Assembly: GCF_003573695.1 (NCBI RefSeq)
Contig: NC_039358.1
Span: 195,462,418 to 195,526,417, forward strand
DNA length: 64,000 bases
Reading direction: 5' to 3'
Source: Papaver somniferum
Taxonomy: Eukaryota; Streptophyta; Magnoliopsida; Ranunculales; Papaveraceae
Each line of letters starts with the position of its first letter. Position 1 is the stretch's first letter. Made by a program: the position numbers and the translations under genes. The notes beneath the pieces are model-generated. The model worked only from the letters and a program-made list of their open reading frames with translations, was not told where the DNA came from and did no database searches. Positions 45,250 to 61,200 of this stretch are shown in pieces.

Positions 45250-48200
45250 TTCTATGTACGTTGATTCAAGAAAATATGAAGGAAGTCAAATTTCACAATA
45301 GAAGAAGGATGAAAGACCATGCAGAACTAATCCAAATCCTAACAAATTTCATCTATCTTGAATCAAATAGAAAGACAAAGCCAACAGAAAATGAAAGAGT
45401 TCATAAAAATGTTGAATTTTATATACGTTAGCTCAAACAAGTCTACACATTTCGCTATAAGTCGGAATTTGATTTATGAGACTAAATTTTAAACTAGATA
45501 AACTCATCTTTAACAGAAAAAGTTTGAAAAATGTATTGTAATTACAATTAATATGTTCTAAGGCAATACGCCTTGCATTTCTATGTACGTTGATTCAAGA
45601 AAATATGAAGGAAGTCAAATTTCACAATAGAAGAAGGATGAAAGACCAAGAATAACTAATCCAAATCCTAACAAATTTCATCTATCTTGAATCAAATAGA
45701 AAGACAAAGGCAACACAAAAAGAAAGAGTTCATAAAAATGTTGAATTTTATATACGTTAACTCAAAAAAGTCTACACACTTCGTTGTACATCTGAAATTG
45801 ATTTCTGAGACTAAATTGTAAACTAGATAAACTCAGATTTAACAGAAAAATTTTAAAAAATGTATTGTAATCACAAATAATATGTTCTAAGGCATTACGT
45901 CTAGTGAAAATTGCATTTCTATGTACGTTGATTCAAGAAAATATGAAGGAAGTCAAATATCACAATAGAAGAAGGATGAAAGACCAAGAAGAACTAATCC
46001 AAATCCTAACAAATTTCATCTATCTTGAATCAAATAGAAAGACAAAGGCAAAACAAAAAGAAAGAGTTTATAAAAATGTTGAATTTTATATACGTTAACT
46101 CATAAAAGTCTACACACTTCGTTATAAGTCTGAAATTGATTTCTGAAACTAAATTGTAAACTAGATAAGCTCATCTTTAACTGAAAAAGTTTGAAAAATA
46201 TATTGTAATCATAAATAATATGTTCTAAGGCATTACGTCTAGTAAATATTGAATTTCTATGTACGTTGATTCAAGAAAATATGAAGGAAGTCAAATTTCA
46301 CAATAGAAGAAGGATGAAAGACAATGCAGAACTTATCCAAATCCTAACAAATTTCATCTATCTTGAATCAAATAGAAAGAGAAAGCTATCACAAAAAAAA
46401 GAGTTCATAAAAATGTTGAATCTTATATACGTTAACTCAAAAAAGTCTACACTCTTCGTTATAAGTCGGAAATTGATTTCTGAGACTAAATTGTAGACTA
46501 GATAAACTCAAATTTAACAGAAAAAGTTTGAAAAATGTATTTTAATCACAAATTATATGTTCTGAGGTATTACGTCTAGTAAAAATTGCATTTCTATGTA
46601 CGTTGATTCAAGAAAATGTGAAGGAAGTCAAATTTCACGATAGAAGAAGGATGAAAGACCAAGAAGAACTAATCCAAATCCTAATAAATTTCATCTATCT
46701 TGAATCAAATAGAAAGATAAAGGCAACACAAAAAGAAAGAGTTCATGAAAATGTTGAATTTTATATACGTTAACTCAAAAAAGTCTACACACTTCGTTAT
46801 AAGTCTGAAATTGATTTCTGATACTAAATTGTAAACTAGATAAACTCATCCTTAACTGAAAAAGTTTGAAAAATAAGTTTTAATTATAAATAATATGTTC
46901 TAAGGCATTACGTCTAGTAAAAATTGCATTTCTATGTACGTTGATTCAAGAAAATATGAAGGAAGTCAAATTTCACAATAGAAAAAGGATGAAAGACAAT
47001 GCAGAACTAATCTAAATCCTAACAACTTTCATCTATCTTGAATCAAATAGAAAGACAAAGCTAACACAAAAAGAAAGAATTCATAAAAATGTTGAATCTT
47101 ATATACGTTAACTCAAAAAAGTCTACACACTTCATTATAAGTCGGAAATTGATTTCTAAGACTAAATTGCAAACTAGATAAACTCATCTTTAACAGAAAA
47201 AGTTTGAAAAATGTATTTTAATCACAAATTATATGTTCTAAGGTATTACGACTAGTAAAAATTGCATTTCTATGTACGTTAATTCAAGAAAATATGAAGG
47301 AAGCCAAATTTCACAATAGAAGAAGGATCAAAGACCAGCCAGAACTAATCCAAATTGTAACAACTTTCATATATTTGAATCAAATCGAAATATAAAGCCA
47401 ATACAAAAATAAAAAGTTCATAAAAATGTTGAAATTTTTATACGTTAACATAAAAAAATTCTACACTCTTTTTTATAAGTCGGAAGTTGATTTCTGAGAC
47501 TAAATTGTAAACAAGATAAACTCATCTTTAACAGAAAACGTTTTAAAATGTATTGTAACCACAATAAATATCTTCTAAGCAATTACGTCTAGTAAAAATT
47601 GCATTTCTGTGTACGTAGATTCAAGAAAATATGAAGGAGGCCAAATTTCACAATAGAAGAAGGATAAAAGACCAGCCAAAACTAATCCAAATTGTAACAA
47701 ATTTCATCTATTTGAATCAAATTGAAAGACAAAGTCAATACAAAAATAAAGAGTTCATAAAAATGTTGAATTTAATATACGTTAACTCAAAAAAGTCTAC
47801 ACACTTCGTTATAAGTCAGAAATTGATTTCTAAGAATAAATTGTAAACTAGATAAACTCATCTTTAACAAAAAAAAGTTTGAAAAATGTATTGTAATTAC
47901 AATTAATATGTTCTAAGGCATTACGTTTAGTAAAAATTGCATTTCTATGTACGTTGATTCAAGAAAATATGAAGGAAGTCAAATTTCACAATCTAAGAAG
48001 GATGAAAGACCAGCCAGAACTAATCCAAATTCTAACAAATTTCATCTTTTTGAATCAAATTAAAAGACAAAGGCAATACAAAAATAAAGAGATCATAAAA
48101 ATGTTGAATTTTTTATACGTTAACTCAAAAAAGTCTACAAACTTCGGAATAAGTCGCAAATTGATTTCTGAGACTAAATTGTAAACTAGATAAACTCATC

Positions 48201-49998
48201 TTTAACAGAGAAAGTTTGAAAAATGTATTTTAATCACAAATTATATGTTCTAAGGAATTACGTCTAGTAAAAATTGCATTTTATGTACGTTAATTCAAGA
48301 AAATATGAAGGAAGCCAAATTTCACAATAGAAGAAGGATGAAAGACCAGCCAGAACTAATCCAAATTTTAACAAATTTCATCTATTTGAATCAAATTGAA
48401 ATACAAAGCCAATACAAAAATAAAGAGTTCATAAAAATGTTGAATTTAATATACGTTAACTCAAAAAAGTCTACACACTTCGTTATAAGTCAGAAATTGA
48501 TTTCTGAGACTAAATTGTAAACTAGATAAACTCATCTTTAACAAAAAATAGTTCGAAAAATGTATTGTAATTATAATTAATATGTTCTAAGGCAATACGT
48601 CTAGTAAAAATTGCATTTCTATGTACGTTGATTCAAGAAAATTTGAAGGAAGTCAAATTTCACAATAGAAGAAGGATGAAAGACCAAGAAGAACTAATCC
48701 AAATCCTAAAAAATTTCATCTATCTTGAATCAAATAAAAAGACAAAGCCAACACAAAAAGAAAGAGTTCATAAAAATGTTGAGTTTTATATACGTTAACT
48801 CAAAAAAGTCTACACATTTCGTTATACATCTGAAATTGATTTATGAAACTAAACTGTAAACTGGATAAACTCATCTTTAACAGAAAAAGTTTGAAAAATG
48901 TATTGTAATTACAATTAATATGTTCTATGGCATTCCGTCTAGTAAAAATTGCATTTCTATGTACGTTGATTCAAGAAAATATGAAGGAAGTCAAATTTCA
49001 CAATCTAAGAAGGATGAAAGACCAGCCAGAACTAATCCAAATTCTAGCAAACTTCATCTATTTGAAACAAATTGAAAGACAAAGCCAATACAAAAATAAA
49101 GAGTTCATAAAAATGTTGAATTTTTTATACGTTAACTCAAAAAAGTCTACACTTTTCGTTATAAGTCGGAAATTCATTTCTGAGACTAAATTGTAAACTA
49201 GTTAAACTCATCTTTAAGAAAAAAAGTTTGAAAAATGTATTGTAATCACAATAAATATGTTCTAAGGCAGTACGTTAGTAAAAATTGCATTTCTATGTAC
49301 GTTGATTCAAGAATATATGAAGGAAGTCAAATTTCACAATAGAAGAAGGATGAAAGACCAAGAATAACTAATCCAAATCCTAACAAATTTCATCTATCTT
49401 GAATCAAATAGAAAGACAAAGGCAACACAAAAAGAAAGAGTTCATAAAAATGTTAAATTTTATATACGTTAACTCAAAAAAGTCTACACACTTCGTTGTA
49501 CATCTGAAATTGATTTCTGAGACTAAATTGTAAACTAGATAAACTCAGATTTAACAGAAAAAGTTTAAAAAATGTATTGTAATCACAAATAATATGTTCT
49601 AAGGCATTACGTCTAGTGAAAATTGCATTTCTATGTACGTTGATTCAAGAAAATATGAAGGAAGTCAAATATCACAATAGAAGAAGGATGAAAGACCAAG
49701 AAGAACTAATCCAAATCCTAACAAATTTCATCTATCTTGAATCAAATAGAAAGACAAAGGAAAAACAAAAATAAAGAGTTTATAAAAATGTTGAATTTTA
49801 TATACGTTAACTCATAAAAGTCTACACACTTCGTTATAAGTCTGAAATTGATTTCTGAAACTAAATTGTAAACTAGATAAGCTCATCTTTAACTGAAAAA
49901 GTTTGAAAAATATATTGTAATCATAAATAATATGTTCTAAGGCATTACGTCTAGTAAATATTGAATTTCTATGTACGTTGATTCAAGAAAATATGAAA
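45250..49998 (+). repeat. 4.7-kb higher-order block, copy 2
   Basis: Copy of 36742-41490. Left of it the sequence carries the same aatacgccttgcat variant as a local neighbour, so the exact left edge is soft by a few tens of bases. The right edge lies in atgaaagaagtcaaatttcgc, where the first copy has atgaaggaagtcaaatttcac and then agacaatgcag. Confidence 0.82.
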
Positions 49999-52900
49999 GA
50001 AGTCAAATTTCGCAATAGAAGAAGGATGAAAGCCCATGCAGAACTAATCCAAATTCCAACAAATTCCATCTATTTGAATCAAATTGAAAGACAAAGCCAA
50101 CACAAAAAGAAAGAGTTCATATAACTGTTGAATTTAATATACATTAACTCAAAAAAGTCTACACATTTCGTTATAAGTCGTAAATTGATTTCTGGGACTA
50201 AATTGTAAACTAGACAAACTCATCTTGAACAGAAAAAGTTTGAAAAATGTATTTTAATCACAAATTATATGTTCTCAGGTATTACGTCTAGTAAAAATTG
50301 CATTTCTATGTACGTTAATTCAAGAAAATATGAAGGAAGCCAAATTTCACAGTAGAAGAAGGATGAAAGACCATCCAGAACTAATCCAAATTGTAACAAA
50401 TTTCATCTATTTGAATCAAATTGAAAGACAAATACAATACACAAATAAAGAGTTCATAAAAATGTTGAATTTAATATACGTTAACTCAAAAAAGTCTACA
50501 CACTTCGTTATAAGTCAGATATTGATTTCTGAGACTAAATTGTAAACTAGATAAACTCATCTTTAACTGAAAAGGTTTGAAAAAAGTATTGTAATCACAA
50601 ATATTATGTTCAAAGGCATTACGTCTAGTGAAAATTGCATTTCTATGTACGTTGATTCAAGAAAATATGAAGGAAGTCAAATTTAACAATAGAAGAAGGA
50701 TAAAAGCCCAGGCAGAACTAATCCAAATTCCAATAAATTCCATCTATTTGAATCAAATTGAAAGACAAAGCCAACACAAAAATAAAGAGTTAATAAAACT
50801 GTTGAATTTAATATACATTAACTCAAAAAAGTCTACACATTTCGTTATAAGTCGTAAATTGATTTCTGAGACTAAATTGTAAACTAGACAAACTCATCTT
50901 TAACAGAAAAAATTTGAAAAATGTATTTTAATCACAAATTATATGTTCTGAGGTATTACGTCTAGTAAAAATTACATTTCTATGTACGTTAATTCAAGAA
51001 AATATGAAGGAAGCCAAATTTCACAATAGAAGAAGGATGAAAGACCACCCAGAACTAATCCAAATTGTAACAAATTTCATCTATTTGAATCAAATTGAAA
51101 GACAAAGCCAATTCAAAAATAAAGAGTTCATAAAAATGTTGAATTTAATATACGTTAACTCAAAAAAGACTACACACTTCGTTATAAGTCAGAAATTGAT
51201 TTCTGAGACTAAATTGTAAATTAGATAAACTCATCTTTAAAAAAAAAAAGTTTGAAAAATGTATTGTAATTATAATTAATATGTTCTAAGGCAATATTTC
51301 TAGTAAAAATTGCATTTCTATGTACGTTGATTCAATTAAATATGAAAGAAGTGAAATTTCACAATTGAAGAAGGATAAAAGCCCAGGCAGAACTAATCCA
51401 AATTCCAACGAATTTCATCTATTTGAATCAAATTGAAAGACAAAGCCAACACAAAAAGAAAGAGTTCATAAAAATGTTGAATTTAATATACGTTAACTCA
51501 AAAAAGTCTACTCACTTCGTTATAAGTCGGAAATTGATTTCTGAGACTAAATTGTAAACTAGAGAAACTCATCTTTAACAGTAAAAGTTTCAAAAATGTA
51601 TTGTAATTACAATTAATGTGTTCTAAGGCAATACATCTAGTAAAAATTGCATTTCTATGTACGTTGATTCAAGAAAAATATGAAGGAAGTCAAATTTCAC
51701 AATAGAAGAAGGATGAAAGACCATGCCGAACTAATCCAAATCCTAACAAATTTCATCTATCTTGAATCAGATAGAAACACAAAGCCGACACAAAAAGAAA
51801 GAGTTTATAAAAATGTTGAATTTAATATACATTAACTCAAAAAATTCTACACATTTCGTTATAAGTCGGAAATTGAATTCTGAGACTAAATCGTAAACTA
51901 GATAAACTCTTCTTTAACAGAAAAAGTTTGAAAATTGTATTGTAATTACAATTAATATGTTCTAAGGAAATACGTCTAGTAAAAATTGCATTTCCATGTA
52001 CGTTGATTCAAGAAAATATGAAGGAAGTCAAATTTCACAATAGAAGAAGGATGAAAGACCATGCAAAACTAATCCAAATCCTAACAAATTTCATCTATCT
52101 TGAATCAAATAGAAAGACAAAGCCAACAGAAAATGAAAGAGTTCATAAAAATGTTGAATTTTATATGCGTTAACTCAAACAAGTCTACACATTTCGTTAT
52201 AAGTCGGAATTTGATTTATGAGACTAAATTTTAAACTAGATAAACTCATCTTTAACAGAAAAAGTTTGAAAAATGTATTGTAATTACAATTAATATGTTC
52301 TAAGGCAATACGCCTTGCATTTCTATGTACGTTGATTCAAGAAAATATGAAGGAAGTCAAATTTCACAATAGAAGAAGGATGAAAGACCATGCAGAACTA
52401 ATCCCAATCCTAACAAATATCATCTATCTTGAATCAAATAAAAATAAAAAGCCAACACAAAAAGAAAGAGTTCATAAAAAATGTTGAATTTAATATAAGT
52501 TAACTCAAAAAAGTCTACACACTTCGTTATAACTCGGAAATTGATTTCTGAGACTAAATTGTAAACTAGACAAACTCATCTTTAACAGAAAAAGTTTGAA
52601 AAATGCATTTTAATCACAAATTATATGTTCTGAGGTATTACGTCTAGTAAAAATTGCATTTCTACGTACGTTAATTCAAGAAAATATGAAGGAAGCCAAA
52701 TTTCACAATAGAAGAAGGATAAAGACCAGCCAGAACTAATCCAAATTGTAACAAATTTCATCTATTTGAATCAAATTGAAAGACAAAGCCAATACAAAAA
52801 TAATGAGTTCATAAAAATGTTGAATTTAATATACGTTAACTCAAAAAAGCATGCACACTTCGTTATAAGTCAGAAATTGATTTCTGAGACTAAATTGTAA

Positions 52901-55589
52901 ACTAGATAAACTCATCTTTAACAAAAAAAAGTTAGAAAAATGTATTGTAAATATAATTGATATGTTCTAAGGCAATACGTCTAGTAAAAATTGCATTTCT
53001 ATGTACGTTGATTCAAGAAAATATGAAGGAAGTCAAATTTCACAATAGAAGAAGGATGAACGACCATGCAGAACTAATCCAAATCCTAACAAATTTCATG
53101 TATCTTGAATCAGATAGAAACACAAAGCCGACACAAAAAGAAAGAGTTCATAAAAATGTTGAATTTTATATACGTTAACTCAAAAAAGTCTACACATTTC
53201 GTTATAAGTCGGAAATTGATTTCTGAGATTAAATTGTAAACTAGATAAACTCATCTTTAATTGAAAAAGTTTGAAAAATGTATTGTAATTACAATTAATA
53301 TGTTCTAAGGCAATACGTCTAGTAAAAATTGCATTTCTATGTACGTTCAATCAAGAAAATATGAAGGAAGTCAAATTTCAAAATACAAGAAGGATGAAAG
53401 ACCATGAAGAACTAATCTAAATCCTAACAAATTTCATCTATCTTGAATCAAATAGAAAGACAAAGCCAACAGAAAATGAAAGAGTTCATAAAAATGTTGA
53501 ATTTTATATTCCTTAACTCAAAAAAGTCTACACATTTCGTTATAAGTCGGAATTTGATTTATGAGACTAAATTTTAAACTAGATAAACTCATCTTTAACA
53601 GAAAAAGTTTGAAAAATGTATTTTAATTACAATTAATATGTTCTAAGGCAATACGCCTTGCATTTCTATGTACGTTGATTCAAGAAAATATGAAGGAAGT
53701 CAAATTTCGCAATAGAAGAAGGATGAAAGACCATGCAGTACTAATCCAAATCCTAACAAATATCATCTATCTTGAATCAAATAAAAAGGCAAAGCCAACA
53801 CAAAAAGAAAGAGTTCATAAAAAAATGTTGAATTTAATATACGTTTACTCAAAAAAGTCTACACACTTCGTTATAAGTCGGAAATTGATTTCTGAGACTA
53901 AATTGTAAACTAGAGAAACTCATCTTTAACAGTAAAAGTTTGAAAAATGTATTGTAATTACAATTAATATGTTCTAAGGAAATTAATCTAGTAAAAATTG
54001 CATTTCTATGTACGTTGATTCAAGAAAAATATAAAGGAAGTCAAATTTCACAATAGAAGAAGGATGAAAGACCATGCAGAACTAATCCAAATCCTAACAA
54101 ATTTCATCTATCTTGAATCAGATAGAAACACAAACCCGACACAAAAAGAAAGAGTTCATAAAAATGTTGAATTTAATATACATTAACTCAAAAAAGTCTA
54201 CACATTTCGTTATAAGTCGGAAATTGATTTCTGAGACTAAATCGTAAACTAGATAAACTCATCTTTAACAGAAAAAGTTTGAAAATTTTATTGTAATTAC
54301 AATTAATATGTTCTAAGGAAATACGTCCAGTAAAAATCGCATTTCTATGTACGTTGATTCAAGAAAATATGAAGGAAGTCAAATTTCACAATAGAAGAAG
54401 GATGAAAGACCATGCAGAACTAATCCAAATCCTAAAAAATTTCATGTATCTTGAATCTGATAGAAACACAAAGCCGACACAAAGAAAGAATTCATAAAAA
54501 TGTTGAATTTTATATACGTTAACTCAAAAAAGTCTACACATTTCGTTATAAGTCGGAAATTGATTTCTGAGACTGAATTGTAAACTCGATAAACTCATCT
54601 TTAATAGAAAAAGTTTGAAAAATGTATTGTAATTACAATTAATATGTTCTAAGGCAATACGTCTAGTAAAAATTGCATTTCTATGTACGTTGAATAAAGA
54701 AAATATGAAGGAAGTCAAATTTCACAATACAAGAAGGATGAAAGACCATGCAGAACTAATCCAAATCCTAACAAATTTCATCTATCTTGAATCAAATAGA
54801 AAGACAAAGCCAACAGAAAATGAAAGAGTTCATAAAAATGTTGAATTTTATATACGTTAACTCAAACAAGTCTACACATTTCGTTATAAGTCGGAATTTG
54901 ATTTATGAGACTAAATTTTAAACTAGATAAACTCATCTTTAACAGAAAAAGTTTGAAAAATGTATTGTAATTACAATTAATATGTTCTAAGGCAATACGC
55001 CTTGCATTTCTATGTACGTTGATTCAAGAAAATATGAAGGAAGTCAAATTTCACAATAGAAGAAGGATGAAAGACCATGCAGAACTAATCCCAATCCTAA
55101 CAAATATCATCTATCTTGAATCAAATAAAAATACAAAGCCAACACAAAAAGAAAGAGTTCATAAAAAATGTTGAATTTAATATAAGTTAACTCAAAAAAG
55201 TCTACACACTTCGTTATAACTCGGAAATTTATTTCTGAGACTAAATTTTAAACTAGATAAACTCATCTTTAACAGAAAAAGTTTGAAAAATGTATTTTAA
55301 TTACAATTAATATGTTCTAAGGCATTAAGTCTAGTGAAAATTGCATTTCTATGTACGTTGATTCAAGAAAATATGAAGGAAGACAAATTTAACAATAGAA
55401 GAAGGATAAAAGCCCAGGGAGAACTAATCCAAATTCCAACAAATTTCATCTATTTGAATCAAATTGAAAGACAAAGCCAACACAAAAAGAAAGAGTTCAT
55501 AAAACTGTTGAATTTAATATACATTAACTCAAAAAAGTATACACATTTAGTTATAAGTCGGAAATTGATTTCTGAGACTAAATTGTTAA

Positions 55590-58275
55590 CTAGACAAACT
55601 CATCTTTAACAGAAAAAGTTTGAAAAATGCATTTTAATCACAAATTATATGTTCTGAGGTATTACGTCTAGTAAAAATTGCATTTCTATGTACGTTAATT
55701 CAAGAAAATAGGAAGGAAGCCAAATTTCACAATAGAAGAAGGATAAAGACCAGCCAGAACTAATCCAAATTATAACAAATTTCATCTATTTGAATCAAAT
55801 TGAAAGACAAAGCCAATACAAAAATAAAGAATTCATAAAAATGTTGAATTTAATATACGTTAACTCAAAAAAGCATGCACACTTCGTTATAAGTCAGAAA
55901 TTGATTTCTGAGACTAAATTGTAAACTAGATAAACTCATCTTTAACAAAAAAAGTTTGAAAAATGTATTGTAAATATAATTAATATGTTCTAAGGCAATA
56001 CGTCTAGTAAAAATTGCATTTCTATGTATGTTGATTCAAGAAAATATGAAGGAAGTCAAATTTCACAATAGAAGAAGGATGAACGACCATGCAGAACTAA
56101 TCCAAATCCTAACAAATTTCATGTATCTTGAATCAGATAGAAACAAAAAGCCGACACAAAAAGAAAGAGTTCATAAAAATGTTGAATTTTATATACGTTA
56201 ACTCAAAAAAGTCTACACATTTCGTTATAAGTCGGAAATTGATTTCTGAGATTAAATTGTAAACTAGATAAACTCATCTTTAATTGAAAAAGTTTGAAAA
56301 ATGTATTGTAATTACAATTAATATGTTCTAAGGCAATACGTCTAGTAAAAATTGCATTTCTATGTACGTTCAATCAAGAAAATATGAAGGAAGTCAAATG
56401 TCACAATACAAGAAGGATGAAAGACCATGAAGAACTAATCTAAATCCTAACAAATTTCATCTATCTTGAATCAAATAGAAAGACAAAGCCAACAGAAAAT
56501 GAAAGAGTTCATAAAAATGTTGAATTTTATATACGTTAACTCAAAAAAGTCTACACATTTCGTTATAAGTCGGAATTTTATTTATGAGACTAAATTTTAA
56601 ACTAGATAAACTCATCTTTAACAGAAAAAGTTTGAAAAATGTATTTTAATTACAATTAATATGTTCTAAGGCAATACGCCTTGCATTTCTATGTACGTTG
56701 ATTCAAGAAAATATGAAGGAAGTCAAATTTCGCAATAGAAGAAGGATGAAAGACCATGCTGTACTAATCCAAATCCTAAAAAATATCATCTATCTTGAAT
56801 CAAATAAAAAGACAAAGCCAACACAAAAAGAAAGAGTTCATAAAAAAATGTTGAATTTAATATACGTTTACTCAAAAAAGTCTACACACTTCGTTATAAG
56901 TCGGAAATTGATTTCTGAGACTAAATTGTAAACTAGACAAACTCATCTTTAACAGAAAAAGTTTGAAAAATGCATTTTAATCACAAATTATATGTTCTGA
57001 GGTATTACGTCTAGTAAAAATTGCATTTCTATGTACGTTAATTCAAGAAAATAGGAAGGAAGCCAAATTTCACAATAGAAGAAGGATAAAGACCAGCCAG
57101 AACTAATCCAAATTGTAACAAATTTCATCTATTTGAATCAAATTGAAAGACAAAGCCAATACAAAAATAAAGAGTTCATAAAAATGTTGAATTTAATATA
57201 CGTTAACTCAAAAAAGCATGCACACTTCGTTATAAGTCAGAAATTGATTTCTGAGACTAAATTGTAAACTAGATAAACTCATCTTTAACAAAAAAAGTTT
57301 GAAAAATGTATTGTAAATATAATTAATATGTTCTAAGGCAATACGTCTAGTAAAAATTGCATTTCTATGTATGTTGATTCAAGAAAATATGAAGGAAGTC
57401 AAATTTCACAATAGAAGAAGGATGAACGACCATGCAGAACTAATCCAAATCCTAACAAATTTCATGTATCTTGAATCAGATAGAAACAAAAAGCCGACAC
57501 AAAAAGAAAGAGTTCATAAAAATGTTGAATTTTATATACGTTAACTCAAAAAAGTCTACACATTTCGTTATAAGTCGGAAATTGATTTCTGAGATTAAAT
57601 TGTAAACTAGATAAACTCATCTTTAATTGAAAAAGTTTGAAAAATGTATTGTAATTACAATTAATATGTTCTAAGGCAATACGTCTAGTAAAAATTGCAT
57701 TTCTATGTACGTTCAATCAAGAAAATATGAAGGAAGTCAAATGTCACAATACAAGAAGGATGAAAGACCATGAAGAACTAATCTAAATCCTAACAAATTT
57801 CATCTATCTTGAATCAAATAGAAAGACAAAGCCAACAGAAAATGAAAGAGTTCATAAAAATGTTGAATTTTATATACGTTAACTCAAAAAAGTCTACACA
57901 TTTCGTTATAAGTCGGAATTTTATTTATGAGACTAAATTTTAAACTAGATAAACTCATCTTTAACAGAAAAAGTTTGAAAAATGTATTTTAATTACAATT
58001 AATATGTTCTAAGGCAATACGCCTTGCATTTCTATGTACGTTGATTCAAGAAAATATGAAGGAAGTCAAATTTCGCAATAGTAGAAGGATGAAAGACCAT
58101 GCTGTACTAATCCAAATCCTAACAAATATCATCTATCTTGAATCAAATAAAAAGACAAAGCCAACACAAAAAGAAAGAGTTCATAAAAAAATGTTGAATT
58201 TAATATACGTTTACTCAAAAAAGTCTACACACTTCGTTATAAGTCGGAAATTGATTTCTGAGACTAAATTGTAAA
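55590..58275 (+). repeat. Recent tandem duplication of a 4-monomer unit (2 x 1343 bp)
   Basis: 55590-56932 and 56933-58275 are nearly identical, with shared private variants: aaaataggaaggaagcc, ggataaagaccagcc, aaaagcatgcacac, gaaacaaaaagccgac, caaatgtcacaatac and catgctgtac. Differences seen are single bases such as aattataac/aattgtaac, aagaattc/aagagttc and aatagaagaagg/aatagtagaagg. Looser relatives of the unit lie near 52600 and 59640. Confidence 0.85.
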
Positions 58276-61200
58276 CTAGAGAAACTCATCTTTAACATTA
58301 AAAGTTTGAAAAATGTATTGTAATTACAATTAATATGTTCTAAGGCAATACATCTAGTAAAAATTGCATTTCTATGTACGTTGATTCAAGAAAAATATGA
58401 AGGAAGTCAAATTTCACAATAGAAGAAGGATGAAAGACCATGCAGAACTAATCCAAATCCTAACAAATTTCATCTATCTTGAATCGGATAGAAACACAAA
58501 CCCGACACAAAAAGAAAGAGTTCATAAAAATGTTGAGTTTAATATACATTAACTCAAAAAAGTCTACACATTTCGTTATAAGTCGGAAATTGATTTCTGA
58601 GACTAAATCGTAAACTAGATAAACTCATCTTTAACAGAAAAAGTTTGAAAATTTTATTGTAATTACAATTAATATGTTCTAAGGAAATACGTCCAGTAAA
58701 AATCGCATTTCTATGTACGTTGATTCAAGAAAATATGAAGGAAGTCAAATTTCACAATAGAAGAAGGATGAAAGACCATGCAGAACTAATCCAAATCCTA
58801 AAAAATTTCATGTATCTTGAATATGATAGAAACACAAAGCCGACACAAAGAAAGAATTCATAAAAATGTTGAATTTTATATACGTTAACTCAAAAAAGTC
58901 TACACATTTCGTTATAAGTCGGAAATTGATTTCTGAGATTAAATTGTAAACTAGATAAACTCATCTTTAATAGAAAAAGTTTGAAAAATGTATTGTAATT
59001 ACAATTAATATGTTCTAAGGCAATACGTCTAGTAAAAATTGCATTACTATGTACGTTGAATCAAGAAAATATGAAGGAAGTCAAATTTCACAATACAAGA
59101 AGGATGAAAGACCATGCAGAACTAATCCAAATCCTAACAAATTTCATCTATCTTGAATCAGATAGAAACACAAAGCCGACACAAAAAGAAAGAGTTCATA
59201 AAAATGTTGAATTTTATATACGTTAACTCAAACAAGGCTACACATTTCGTTATAAGTCGGAATTTGATTTATGAGACTAAATTTTAAACTAGATAAACTC
59301 ATCTTTAACAGAAAAAGTTTGAAAAATGTATTGTAATTACAATTAATATGTTCTAAGGCAATACGCCTTGCATTTCTATGTACGTTGATTCAAGAAAATA
59401 TGAAGGAAGTCAAATTTCACAATAGAAGAAGGATGAAAGACCATGCAAAACTAATCCCAATCCTAACAAATATCATCTATCTTGAATCAAATAAAAATAC
59501 AAAGCCAACACAAAAAGAAAGAGTTCATAAAACTGTTGAATTTAATATACATTAACTCAAAAATATACACATTTCGTTATAAGTCGGAAATTGATTTCTG
59601 AGACTAAATTGTAAACTAGACAAACTCATCTTTAACAGAAAAAGTTTGAAAAATGCATTTTAATCACAAATTATATGTTCTGAGGTATTACGTCTAGTAA
59701 AAATTGCATTTCTATGTACGTTAATTCAAGAAAATAGGAAGGAAGCCAAATTTCACAATAGGAGAAGGATAAAGACCAGCCAGAACTAATCCAAATTGTA
59801 ACAAATTTCATCTATTTGAATCAAATTGAAAGACAAAGCCAATACAAAAATAAAGAGTTCATAAAAATGTTGAATTTAATATACGTTAACTCAAAAAAGC
59901 ATGCACACTTTGTTATAAGTCAGAAATTGATTTCTGAGACTAAATTGTAAACTAGATAAACTCATCTTTAACAAAAAAAAGTTTGAAAAATGTATTGTAA
60001 ATATAATTAATATGTTCTAAGGCAATACGTCTAGTAAAAATTGCATTTCTATGTACGTTGATTCAAGAAAATATGAAGGAAGTCAAATTTCACAATAGAA
60101 GAAGGATGAACGACCATGCAGAACTAATCCAAATCCTAACAAATTTCATGTATCTTGAATCAAATAGAAAGACAAAGCCAACAGAAAATGAAAGAGTTCA
60201 TAAAAATGTTGAATTTTATATACGTTAACTCAAAAAAGTCTACACATTTCGTTATAAGTCGGAAATTGATTTCTGAGATAAAATTGTAAACTAGATAAAC
60301 TCATCTTTAATAGAAAAATTTTGAAAAATGTATTTTAATTACAATTAATATGTTCTAAGGCAATACGCCTTGCATTTCTATGTACGTTGATTCAAGAAAA
60401 TATGAAGGAAGTCAAATTTCACAATAGAAGAAGGATGAAAGACCATGCAGAACTAATCCAAATCCTAACAAATATCATCTATCTTGAATCAAATAAAAAG
60501 ACAAAGCCAACACAAAAAGAAAGAGTTCATAAAAAAATGTTGAATTTAATATACGTTAACTCAAAAAAGTCTACACACTTCGTTATAAGTCGGAAATTGA
60601 TTTCTGAGACTAAATTGTAAACTAGATAAACTCATCTTTAACTGAAAAAGTTTGAAAAATGTATTGTAATCACAAATAATATGTTCTAAGGCATTACGTC
60701 TAGTGAAAATTGCATTTCTATGTACGTTGATTCAAGAAAATATGAAGGAAGTCAAATTTAACAATAGAAGAAGGATAAAATCCCAGGCAGAACTAATCCA
60801 AATTCCAACAAATTTCATCTATTTGAATCAAATTGAAAGACAAAGCGAACACAAAAAGAAGGACTTCATAAAACTGTTGAATTTAATATACATTAACTCA
60901 AAAAAGTCTACACATTTCGTTATAAGTCGGAAATTGATTTCTGAGACTAAATTGTAAACTAGACAAACTCATCTTTAACGGAAAAAGTTTGAAAAATGCA
61001 TTTTAATCACAAATTATATGTTCTGAGGTATTACGTCTAGTAAAAATTTCATTTCTATGTACGTTAATTCAAGAAAATATGAACGAAGCCAAATTTCACA
61101 ATAGAAGAATGATGAAACACCAGCCAGAACTAATCCAAATTGTAACAAATTTCATCTATCTTGAATCAAATAGAAAGACAAAGCCAATACAAAAATAAAG

